Source of the DNA: Coix lacryma-jobi var. lacryma-jobi
Lineage: Eukaryota; Streptophyta; Magnoliopsida; Poales; Poaceae
Direction: 5' to 3'
Length of the DNA: 64,000 bases
Assembly (NCBI GenBank): GCA_009763385.1
Contig: CM019825.1
Coordinates: 16,499,621 to 16,563,620, forward strand
The notes beneath the pieces are model-generated. The model searched no databases, had not been told where the DNA came from, and worked only from the letters and a program-made list of their open reading frames with translations. The position numbers and the translations under genes are program-made. Shown in pieces: positions 23,126 to 32,960 of the stretch. How positions within the stretch are numbered: the first letter of the stretch is position 1; the number at the start of each line of letters is the position of its first letter.

Positions 23126-25895
23126 TGCAAATCCTGCTAACAGCCTAGTCTATTAGGAAACAGCTGATTCAATTGCTTGCTGTTCGAGAAGGGACTAACG
23201 GCACTGATTTCGAGTGCTATAACAGAAACAGCCCTTAACGCGCAAATAAAAGCCCTCACAACACTCTTTACCTGCAACTGCTCCCGCTTATGGTAGTAGA
23301 TAAACAGGTGGTGGACATGTATCTGCAGCCTCTGCTGCTGGTAGATTGACTGTTTTATATGGACTGAGGCTGCAACTGAGGGTAGTGCCTGAGAATGCTA
23401 CTCTATTCCTGGAATTAGGCAAAACAACCCGGTGGGGTAAAGTCGTCAAGTGGACTATGGTTCACAATAATAGTGACTGACACGAGATGCGATGCCAAGT
23501 TAGAAGGTAAAAAGTAAGAATGTTAGAGGGGTGATACCAGAACGAATAGTTATTATAACTTTAGGTCATATGGTGTAGCTGAAAGATCTACAAGTGTTTA
23601 CCGTGATTCATCTTTCATTCCAATTATGTCCCTGCATTTCTGGTGTCCTTCTTGCTTCACTTCTTCTACTTGGACGGGGGAAGCCACTGGAGTCCCCGCC
23701 TCTAGTTGAGTCCGGGTTGACCGGAGGATGATGACTCCCCCGTTTCAAAATGTGTTCGCTTTTGGGGTAAGTCAAGAATTTCATCTTCCCTCGGTCGTTT
23801 ACCAAGTGAGGTCTGTTCCCCCCTTAATCTTCTGCACGTGGCCGTGCCTACGAAAATAATAGTCAAAATAGCACAGAGTAGTACTGACGTTTCAAATGAA
23901 CTAAGTAAAATATTGTTCTCCATACTTAAGAAAGCATGATTGTAGCTCCGCTTCTTGCTCTAAGCAGAAAGACTTATCTGAAATCGCAGGTTGGGTTTTC
24001 CAACCAAAAGAAAGACATGGGAGTCTTTGTGCATCTTCTTCTTCGTAACCCAAGGACCGACGAACATAAATTGAAACAACGCAACCGTACTATCTATTTA
24101 CGATAATTTGATTGCTGACAACATCACGCTTCTCTTTCTCCAGCGTCATGCCTTGTGACCTCTAGTTTCAACCTCCTAGCATTGGCTTCACTTGATTAGA
24201 ACCATAAGCATTTGCATTCGCGACCGTCCTCGTCCCAGGTTTTGTTCTTCTTTGCTTTGGTGAGGTGGAAATGATGAGGTATACCTCTATCAAATGTGCT
24301 TAGCCTTTTCGCTAGTGCTATTTCATGCCATTGGTTTGAACTGGATAGAGGGGAAGGGCCTTACCTTATCTACAACTATATAATTGCAATTCCGGATAGC
24401 ATTATTCTTTGCCGAGGAAGGAACCGTTGATGGCGGAGTTATTTGCACTGATTTTCCAGCTATATGAAGATGAGGCTAAAAGCAAAATTTACGCGGATAG
24501 AAGTCCGCAAATTGGTTAAAAAAAGGCCACAATCGTTAAAGAAAGGGACCTTGATCCTTTCATCGTTTTTGCACTTGAAAAATAAATTTGCAAAGCGGGT
24601 TATTAACGAATTGAGTTTACTTTTCAGTTGAGAACCGTCCGGAAGCGCTGAAGAGGGTGTCGGAATCATTCGAGGCTCCTGGAAGTTACCAGCGAGTGCC
24701 GGATGAATTGAAGGCTCGACGACTCCCTCGAATCCAGCAGGGTTAAGGGAGGCTACCTGAAGCTGCTGGAAGGCGAGAATCGTTTAATAAACAGACTGAG
24801 TTATAACCCAGATTACAGTTATAAACTATATTCATCAAACTACTAGAATTGGAAATAAAATAATGATTATACTCGGCCAGCGAGTAACAAGAAGGTGGCA
24901 CAATTGAGGGTAGGAAAGAATCCAGGGTAATGGTCAATACTGAGAACATTCATTCCCTTAGCGCGTTGGATCATCGAATAATGGCCAAATTCCTATCTCT
25001 GGTAAGACCACCCATGAGGGTTCATCAACTCATTTCTCGGTCAGATATTGGTCAACAAAAGTACAATTGGAACTTGTCACCAGCCTCATCTGGTGAGGGA
25101 TCAGCTGTATCGGCTTTCCCTAGTGATAAGGTCTGTGAGGTTGTGGAGAAGATGAAGTTGATGCAATGCAAGCAGATGAAGTTGATACACACTACGGAAT
25201 TCTTTCTTCTTTTCTTTTCTCTTGTTGTTCAATCCATTCTTCAGCTCAATGAAAAGGCATATCTAGCAAATGAACAAACTCACTCTAGGTAAGACTCTCT
25301 GTCTGGGCATGAAAGGAATTCACTGTGTAAAGAGAAAGGAACACGCTACTCACTCGAAAATGAAAGACGAAGGCAATGAGGAAAATCTACTTCTTTCTAT
25401 AACGTCTATCCGTTTGGGTATTTACTTAACAAGGAGAATCACATCCTCGCCGCTCGCTCGAAGTCAATTAATATGTATGTATGTACTACTAGATAGTTGG
25501 AAATGCCAGGTAATGCACTCATTGGTACATCTTTATTTTAGAAACAAAATGAATTAGTAGGAAAATCATTTAAGTCAGAGTTGGGCGAGCGAGAACTTAC
25601 AATTCGTGTTCAATATGCTACCTGCCCTATTTACAATAGAGGGCCGGCCCCCAAAAGGAAGGAAGGCGGCCTCTTTTATCAATGTGGGATGGGAGTACAC
25701 ACTGTCAGAAATGAGAGTCAATGGGAAAAATTCCATTCGTTACAAAGATAACCAACTAAACAGTGAATATGCACTACTGACTATGCTATATAGGTAGGCC
25801 CATTAGGTAGGTAGGCCAATCCAGATGAAGGAGAGAAGGCAGCATACAAATAAGAAATAGAATCTCTAGGGTTCTCGGCAAGGAGAAGGAATCCA
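23126..25895. other. Mitochondrial-type spacer, small ORFs only
   Basis: No known gene apart from the small membrane ORF listed separately. A 120-codon plus-strand frame at 24930-25292 ends in a hydrophobic FFLLFFSLVVQSIL segment but has no recognised family. Others are short. Confidence 0.35.
23702..23923 (-). CDS. Small unrecognised ORF with one predicted membrane helix
   Basis: 73-codon frame. Residues about 11-28 (TSVLLCAILTIIFVGTAT) form a single hydrophobic segment, followed by a basic, then acidic and Ser-rich tail (RRLRGEQ, KRPREDEIL, GESSSSGQPG). The layout of a short membrane anchor plus polar tail is seen in mitochondrial novel ORFs, but I do not recognise the family and it may be non-coding. 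Confidence 0.3.
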   Translation of the reverse strand: MENNILLSSFETSVLLCAILTIIFVGTATCRRLRGEQTSLGKRPREDEILDLPQKRTHFETGESSSSGQPGLN

Positions 25896-26303
25896 TATAG
25901 GAAAGCCCCTAGGGTTTGACGGTTCATGGCCTGTGTTTTCACACTCACGCATCATATGCAGGTGTGGTATGCTGCATGAAGGATAGGTCCTGGGGTTAAG
26001 TTCTTGGATTATTCTCTACAGGGCAATGACAATGCCATCGCGGATCCTGTTGTCGCGAAGTCATATCTTTAGGTTATGGAGGAGTGTGGGGTGACCATAT
26101 CATCATAAGAAAGTCTATGATCTCTGACTGTGGATGCCTAGAGTTTGCTAAGCAGTTTTGAATCAAGAAAGGTCGGGTCAACATTAGTCTTGTATCTGTC
26201 CTGATGGTTAGGGCTCTAGTACATAGTCTTTCTCTTGCATCTGCTATCCGAAAATGCCCGGGAGGGGACCCATTCTTTATAATATAAGAGAACGGGAATA
26301 CGG
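25896..26303 (+). pseudogene. Mitovirus-type RNA-dependent RNA polymerase fossil
   Basis: Matches the palm region of mitovirus RdRps, capsidless RNA viruses that replicate in mitochondria and are often found as DNA fossils in plant mitochondrial genomes. Motif B with its GxPLG-x-SWP box lies at about 25896-25937. A frameshift then separates it from the Thr-His-His box at 25947-25955. The catalytic Gly-Asp-Asp of motif C is Gly-Asn-Asp (26022-26030). A stop follows at about 26069-26072, another frameshift near 26107, and the downstream KS-ISD / LEFAKQF region at about 26108-26155 also ends in a stop. The last recognisable part is near 26300. It is a broken partial copy that cannot encode a polymerase. 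No 5' part of the gene is recognisable upstream. Confidence 0.82.
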
Positions 26304-29300
26304 AATGGACCGATACGCTCGTCCTACAGAGATAGACAAAAATGAGCAACTACAGTAGCGACTGATTCCTCCTCTCCCCTCCTCTGCTCCTTCGGTGAAC
26401 TCGGCTATTGCGGAAAGTGCACTTCAATAATACTATCTATACTGTGAAAGACTTCTCGATTCACTAGAACAGCGCTTCTTCCGCCTCTCATTCGAGTGAG
26501 GAGTCAGGAAGCACACAAGAAGTTCACGAGAGAGGTACTTGAGCTTAGGATCCAAGTAAGCATCCCTTTCCCCTAATCCAAAAGCCTGTCTAAAGCGCAT
26601 TTGACAATATGAGGACCATGAGGATTCGTGTCAACAAGCTTCCATCGCAGCAGCAAGTAATAGACAAGAAAGATAAGGACGTAGTTCCCTCATCTAATAT
26701 AGGGCTGAGCCCACAGGCTGGTTCGACAAACAAAGAGAAGTACTTTTACTTTGAGTTAATAGGAGACACCAACTTGAGACGATTGCAACTACTTGACAAT
26801 CCAAAGCCCGGGCACTAGGAAGAGTCAAAGCTAATGAGAAGAAATGGGCTCGCGTGTGATTAGCTAGTTAGCGAGGCCCCATCTTTCGGTACAAGACTGA
26901 TCTATTGGCCTATCTATCTGAGATAGACTATGTTCCCTTATTTTTCATAAACTGGGATGGACCCTTGTGAATCCAATCCGTTGCAATTGGTGCAGTTTCT
27001 ACTCTCAGGGGCTTTCGAACTATCAGTCTTGCTTTATTTATTAGTTCATGGATTGGTTGAATACTCCGCAGGGGAACACGAAGGTGAATTGGAAATCTAA
27101 AAAATGTATTTAGGGAAAGGATGATCGGTATAATAATAGCATGTAGAAGGCCCCTAGTTAGAAAGAAAATAAGCTATTCTTCCACTTTATCTCTGTTGCC
27201 TATCGGATTGTCGCCTGTTGATGGTAGGTTTGTTCTTTCGGTAGACGAGGCATTACTTTGGCTAGGTGGAGGCGAGTACCCTATCTATCACATTGATCCC
27301 CTCAAGAGAATTTTTAAATAGACCATTTATTCTACATTACATTCCCGAAGGGTTCCTCCTTGAACAAATGTCTCATTTATGGATACATTGGGAGCAAAAT
27401 TGGAAACCCTAGCTAGTATTTATTTTGGAAGATTAATAACCCAGTCGTGAAAGTGAATGAGTTAAGCCAAGGTAGGAATGAGTTAAGCCAAGAACTTACC
27501 TAACCTTCCCGGATGAATGAGCAAATCAATCACGAGTGGGGCCTCCATCAATAAAATGTAACACTTTCACCGCGGAAGCAGCTTTTCTTTTCGCTAATCC
27601 ACTAATCCGTTTCCGAGGGTTCAACCTATTCCTGCTAATCCGTGGGTTCGGCTTGGCCCTGCTCTTTACTGAACTTCAACAACAACCTGATCCCTATCTA
27701 TTCTCACCGAAATAGACCTATCATACCCGGAGGAGAGTCCCTATTCTTTCTTTTCTTCGTTTCGTTTCTCTCACTTGAAACTCTATCTTATTCAGAGGTT
27801 GGTTTCTATGGCATAAGAATTGGTCTACTGCGAGTTTTAACTCTATTCTAAGGTATATCGTTAGGTTGGTATTCAAAGTGTGTTCTATCGTTAGATAGGT
27901 ATCCAAAGAACAATTCTTCTGAGCCATACGCTCTTGTCTTCCTGGTAGGAATTGGCAAGAATAGGATGAACTTGACTCTCTGGCAAGGTTCCTCTTCCCC
28001 GTTCGTGATGCCCTTAATGGGTATCAGGAACAGAGAATAGAGGACTTACTTGAGGAATAAATAAATCTGCTGCTTGAGATTAAGGAATCCCTCCTACGAC
28101 TTAGACTCAACTTGGACTGCTGCTTTCGATTCGCAGTTCACTTTCTATAAGATAACAAAACAGCAGACCCGCCCCATGCTTTTCTTTACGCTGACCCAGC
28201 CCTTTGCATTTCTTTCATGCACAAAGGGATTCGTTTTTATGAGAAGCGAGTTGTTCTAGGCTGGGCCGATCCCTACCCGTTTTGATCTGACAGCGGACGA
28301 ACAGAGAAACGTGGGTCTTTTTCTCGCATTTTAGCGATCAATACCGAATCCTCATCTATGCAATTCTTGTACTTATTTGATGAAAAGACAAAGAAAGAGA
28401 TCAGGTTATTTATGATCGGAGAAAAGGAAGGGGAAGTTCTTGGTTGAGTGCGGTTGTTCTCCGATAATCCGGTTGAGAACTTTTCCAGCGATGCAGAGGA
28501 GAGATCATTTACAAAGAAAGCAATGTAGGATATTCTTCATAAAGATACTCTGGACAGGATCATCGATTCGCTTCCATGGTTGAAAGTAGTGGGACTGCCA
28601 CATAATACAATGAAAATGAATTCATTCTCGGTTGAGCAGGAGATTCTGATCCAGAAGATGCCGCAGAAGACTTTGAAACGGTTACAAATGGATTGGCTCA
28701 CTCCGCTCTAGATTTGGTTATGCCAGCCATAGGCAAAAGTGAGAAACCACACCCTCGGGAGAAAGGAATATGCCTCCTACTAGAAGCGTTGGCCAAGGCC
28801 CCGATTAGAGGTATGAGCTGCTTTCGGCAATGGGTGCTGCGGTCAACTAGACCAAAGAGGAAGGGCTACTACCTCCAGTTATTAGTGGGCTTTTTTTATC
28901 TATGGGAATACTTAATCGAATTCAGCCGTTTTTCCGAAGAAAGAAGACTCCTCTCTATGGGGCAAGGCATAGAAGTACAAGTGGGAAAACGAGGAATTAC
29001 CATCGGGGCGTCAAACTGTTGTAAAGTAAATAAATGGGTTAGTTAAGTGCAAAGCTGATGGGTCTGTCGATAGATAGTTGGCTCGCTTAGTAGCAAAGGG
29101 ATCCGGGTAGGTAGATTAGAATGAGACATTCGTTGAAAGAAAGGCCTAGTCTGACGCTTCCTAATTGAATGAACTGATCGAACTTCTTTTCTTTACTCAC
29201 GAAGAAAAAGCAACTCCTTTTCCCCCGGATCCCGAAGCTGCCTACCTTTCTTTTTGGCGGGTAGCCGCGAGGAATGTACTTGATGACATCGAGTTTAAGC

Positions 29301-29363
29301 TATTCCAAGAATTCAAACTTTACTCAATCAATAGTGTTTTTGTGTATTTAACTCACTGCTATA
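26304..29363. other. Mitochondrial-type spacer with short repeats
   Basis: No gene recognised; the longest frame is 117 codons at 28693-29046 (plus), without a motif. Minor local duplications occur: AATGAGTTAAGCCAA twice at 27456-27494, and a TATCGTTAG...GGTAT-CAAAG unit twice at 27855-27910. GTGATGCCCTTAATGGGTATCA at about 28006-28027 recurs at 40601-40622. Confidence 0.4.
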
Positions 29364-30242
29364 TTAATATTGTAATACTTCGTTCAAATCTGGTAGCACA
29401 CCAATCGATAAACTGAAACCAATCATTATTGCTAAACCCACTGCAACCCGAAATTTACTGAGTGGAATATTGTTGTCAATCAACACCTTGACACCCATTT
29501 TATCAAAAGGCTCCTCTTTAAAGGCAGTCACCACTGTTTGTGAAATATCCTTCGTTTCCTGGAATATTATCTTACTATAACCAGGTACGTTTGATCCTTC
29601 ATTGAGAAAGACATCACAGGATGTTGGATAATCTTCCACGGGAGGTACGCCGGGTGTAAACTTGAACCATACAACGGTATAAAAACCCAATTTGACAAGA
29701 AGAAAGATATTTCCATAAATAAATGTTATATCATCTCTAGAGTGAAATGTACGAATATTAACTAAACATTCCATCCATTTCCGGGACATTATACTTAATG
29801 TATTATCAGCAAGCATTTTGTAATTCCTAAATAATCTCCTTTCCATGGAGATTTCACCAAATCTCATTGGAGATATATTCCTTAAACTAAGCATGTCCCG
29901 GATGTAATGATAGTTATACTTTACTAGAGGTACAATCTCCGTAATTCTACTTAACTCAGCAGTCATAGATTTGGTAGTTGGACTGTAAACCCTAAAACCG
30001 TGTTGATAACTCTTTATAGTATTTTCCTCTATAATCGATTTGAATATTTTCGGATCTCGCAAACATTTGTATAGAAATGGATCCATACTCATTTGATCAT
30101 TCTCATCAACTAAAAAATGCAATTTGTTTTTATTCAACCATCCATCGTGAGAAGAGATAGTTTCATTACGAACCTTCAAATATTTTGTATTTTCGGATAC
30201 TAAATCACGAAAACTTAAGGATAAGCTATGAAGCCATTTCAT
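29364..30242 (-). CDS. Unrecognised 292-aa ORF, mitochondrial plasmid-like cluster
   Basis: Uninterrupted 292-codon frame, the second-longest single open frame in the window. It is A+T-rich, unlike its surroundings. It begins MKWLHSLSLSFRDLVSENT, has a middle segment rich in Arg/Tyr/Asn (LVKYNYHYIRDMLSLRNISP), one hydrophobic stretch around residues 182-197 (YGNIFLLVKLGFYTVV) and a C-terminal hydrophobic segment (VGLAIMIGFSLSIGV) just before the end. I recognise no family. It is co-oriented with an RT-like ORF 430 bp upstream. Size, A+T bias and company resemble ORFs of plant mitochondrial linear plasmids that integrate into mitochondrial DNA, but this is inference. Confidence 0.6.
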   Translation of the reverse strand: MKWLHSLSLSFRDLVSENTKYLKVRNETISSHDGWLNKNKLHFLVDENDQMSMDPFLYKCLRDPKIFKSIIEENTIKSYQHGFRVYSPTTKSMTAELSRITEIVPLVKYNYHYIRDMLSLRNISPMRFGEISMERRLFRNYKMLADNTLSIMSRKWMECLVNIRTFHSRDDITFIYGNIFLLVKLGFYTVVWFKFTPGVPPVEDYPTSCDVFLNEGSNVPGYSKIIFQETKDISQTVVTAFKEEPFDKMGVKVLIDNNIPLSKFRVAVGLAIMIGFSLSIGVLPDLNEVLQY

Positions 30243-30669
30243 AATTTGACATTACACTTAATTAATTATACGAAAGGTTTTTCTATTTAGATGCTGTATA
30301 TACCTCGGTTTAGAATACTGTATAAAGATATGTTCTTTACAATACGATATTCATCAACCCTCTAGTAGACATCCTTACTAGAGAACCTACAACATCGGTG
30401 TAATCCTGACACCAATCAAGCCCCCTCCTTTCCTCCGTTCCTGATACCCTTTGGGGCATCCCTCACTCTATTTTATTATCTTCTTTCAATCATTTTTTCT
30501 AACTCTCTTTATCTTCCCCATCCCTATCTTATGGGAACAGACGGGGGTAAATCCCATCTAGCTAATCCTTCTCTTTGGCTATATGGTTGAGCTCCCCGGT
30601 AAGGAAACAGGCACTACGGGCTCCTATTTGAAACTCTCCATTGCTTTTATTTAGTGCTTCCAAATCTTA
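30243..30669. other. Gap between the two plasmid-like ORFs
   Basis: About 430 bases between two co-oriented ORFs. A+T-rich near each ORF, with a more C-rich centre (30415-30560). No gene, tRNA or clear hairpin is visible. Confidence 0.4.
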
Positions 30670-31353
30670 TTACAAATCCTCGTATTTCCAGACCTCAAGA
30701 TCCCCATACTCATCGAGCATAATAGCTTTTTCTCCGTTACAAGCCGGTAACATGTCTGATTCATCCCTATATATGGTTTCTAGATTATAATCTTTTATAT
30801 CGAGCTCCTCTAATAGATTATTAATATCAGATTCTTTGATATTGAATGAATCGGATTGTTTTATCACAATAAAGACTTCCGGACCAAAACGCGAATATGT
30901 TATTCCTGGATACTTTTCCTCAAGCCTAATATCGAATATTATATAGATATGATGCATTATAACGTTAGTTATTTCTCCTATAAGAGGGATTCCATAAAAA
31001 TGTTTTACCTTATCTGTATTTCTATTATAGATAGGAATAAAGATAATTTGTAATAGAAGATTGAATATGATACCTTCGTTTTTAAAGCAAATCAGATATT
31101 TCAAGATACGGGATTTCTCAATCTTATACAGTGAATACGTCAGATCTATCTTCACTAGATTATCTACATTATGTTGTTGATTCAACAAAGCATAATGCTT
31201 ATTCTGCAGTTCATTTAATCGAGAAATGTTAGGAAGACCTTCATATACAATTATGATAGATAATAACACCTTTGATATTGCCTTTAAAAGAAGTAAATCC
31301 TCTGGAATGCTACATTGATAGATACTAATCATTTGAACACCATTAAATCCCAT
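30670..31353 (-). CDS. Reverse-transcriptase-like ORF with altered catalytic box
   Basis: Uninterrupted 227-codon frame. Residues 67-87 (VKIDLTYSLYKIEKSRILKYL) align with RT motif A, including the catalytic Asp 70. Residues 121-141 (GIPLIGEITN then VIMHHIYIIFD) have the shape of motif B and the following helix. Residues 153-162 (YSRFGPEVFI) sit where RTs have YxDD: Pro-Glu replaces the two Asp. Residues 176-195 could be motif D. The order and spacing support a divergent RT palm, but loss of the DD pair argues against normal polymerase activity. The protein ends in an acidic tail (DEYGDLEVWKYEDL). It has its own ATG directly after a stop in the same frame, so it may be the 3' half of an interrupted longer gene. 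A+T-rich, co-oriented with the ORFs at 29.36 and 31.36-31.75 kb. Confidence 0.55.
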   Translation of the reverse strand: MGFNGVQMISIYQCSIPEDLLLLKAISKVLLSIIIVYEGLPNISRLNELQNKHYALLNQQHNVDNLVKIDLTYSLYKIEKSRILKYLICFKNEGIIFNLLLQIIFIPIYNRNTDKVKHFYGIPLIGEITNVIMHHIYIIFDIRLEEKYPGITYSRFGPEVFIVIKQSDSFNIKESDINNLLEELDIKDYNLETIYRDESDMLPACNGEKAIMLDEYGDLEVWKYEDL

Positions 31354-31357
31354 TCAA

Positions 31358-31746
31358 TCAACCATAAATACCCAGTGATTCTTCCATCATAAGCATGTTA
31401 TAATACATAGATGTAATATCCGATTTCTTATATTGAGAATATTCAATAGCTTTAAACATGTAGTGATCCTTTATCATCATTTCTTGTTGCAAATATTCCT
31501 TCCTGAAAGGCAGTACTCCTCCCCTCCCTTCCATTCTTCTTCGTTATAGATAGAGTCAATAGCGGATATCAGCTTTACACGATTCACATCAATATAATAT
31601 GAAAATGGACGACTCGAATTACCAATGGCAAAGATACTCCTCGAATTGAACATTGATTTGGTATATCCAGAAATACCTATTAGACTATGAGACAATCTTT
31701 TCTCCGGTAAATAATCGAACACTGTTTTGTTAGTTAGAAAATGCAT
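31358..31746 (-). pseudogene. Upstream ORF of the RT-like cluster, frameshifted
   Basis: The frame from 31746 runs 89 codons (MHFLTNKTVFDYLPEKRLSH..., with SRSIFAIGNSSRPFSYYIDV) to a stop at 31477. From about 31500 a second open frame on the same strand (KEYLQQEMMIKDHYMFKAI...) runs to a stop at 31358, only 5 bp before the RT-like ORF's ATG. The overlapping hand-over suggests one frameshifted gene. If so, it may originally have been continuous with the RT-like ORF as its N-terminal part. No known domain is recognised. The DITSMYYNML string superficially resembles a family B DNA polymerase motif, but is not enough for a call. Confidence 0.45.
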
Positions 31747-32595
31747 ATTCGTATTTCTCGTATATTCAGTTGAGGATTTCGCATAAATAAGTCACTAACC
31801 TGTGTCCCCTCCTCGAAAAGAAAAGACTAGCTCATGCTGTCATGAGAACGACTTATTATTTACCCCCCACCGGTTGTTTTGCCTAATTCCAGGAATAGAG
31901 TATACCTGTATTCTGTTTTCCTAGCTCCTCTCGGAAAGGGATTTACCCATCCCTCGCTCCATACAATAACTAGTCAACTCCTGGAACTAGAAAAAAAGCC
32001 AGGAACAAGAAACTACTAGCTACCCTGGAACTACAAAGCAAGAACTCCTATCTTCCTAGCTGCACCTATCTATTCTCTTCAGAAGCAACTATCTCTTTAT
32101 CTTTCAGTCAAGTCAAACCTTACTCTTTCCTAGTGCGAGCCGTAACATCAGACTTCCGTGATAAATCAAGTATCGAAATGAATGCAACTGGAACCCAACG
32201 TAGTGAGACCAATAAAACCGGAAATACATTTCAGCCTTCTCCTCCGTTCGCGATACCCACCAAAAAGAATCAAATCTATAGCTTTCCTCCGTAGTCATTT
32301 CTATCAGCTCCCTCATCTCGTACAGGGATTGACCCTTTACCTCGCTCCGGGCTAATCATTTACCTGGACCTATTCCAGTGTATCGCTGACATATTAGCAG
32401 TGCCCTCCGACGTATACAAGTTCTGAAAGAAATCCCGTGTCATAGCTTGCATCTTCTCACAATCCTCACTGACAGACCCGTCCCCCTAGGGGGCTATAAA
32501 AGGGCTATAGGGCCACTAATACAAAAGCGATCAACATGCACGTTAGAGAACTTATTATTTATTTTCTAAAGGAATGGCTCGTTTCATCAATTCGC
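31747..32595. other. Unassigned spacer
   Basis: No gene recognised. Base composition returns from the A+T-rich plasmid-like cluster to the usual spacer level. A 67-codon minus-strand frame at 32113-32316 has no motif. Confidence 0.35.
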
Positions 32596-32960
32596 TCGAG
32601 CCAGGTGCCACTTCAGATTTCTTCTTTGATTCTGGAGCTTCTACCCATGTTACGGCCGACATCAATAACCTTTTCACTCCCTCTGTCTACACTGGACGGA
32701 TAAAATCCATATGGACACAGGTTTAAAAATTCTCCACTCTGGTTCATCTCTTATTCAGACACCGGTTCAGACTCTCTCTTACCAACATTCTCCATGTATG
32801 TGCCCGGTATTACCAATAACTTGTTGAGCGTTGTTCAATCGGTCAAGGATAATGCAATGCTAAACCAGTGGAATTCACCTCTTCTTGTTGTTTGGTTAAA
32901 GATCGAGTGAAACAGGAGCTGCGTGGCACTCTTTTAAATGGGCTTTACCGTCTTTCTTAC
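32596..32960 (+). pseudogene. Ty1/copia gag-pol fragment with protease region
   Basis: In the plus strand FFFDSGASTHVTADINNLF carries the copia aspartic protease DSGAS active site. Further on, after frameshifts, comes a THxNILHVPGITNNLLSV-type segment, the usual sequence about 60 residues downstream of the protease site, and then VKDNAML. Only about 360 bp remain and it is broken by frameshifts. It is not contiguous with the copia RT piece at 7.0-7.3 kb. Confidence 0.75.

Noticed and set aside
23126..25895. Additional upstream mitovirus polymerase sequence
   Set aside because: I could not find the earlier palm motifs in any frame; the fossil appears to start at about 25.9 kb.
31360..31430. 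DITSMYYNML string as a family B DNA polymerase motif A
   Set aside because: The expected Pro after the Tyr is absent, the frame stops 11 residues later, and no exonuclease or TDT motif is present nearby.
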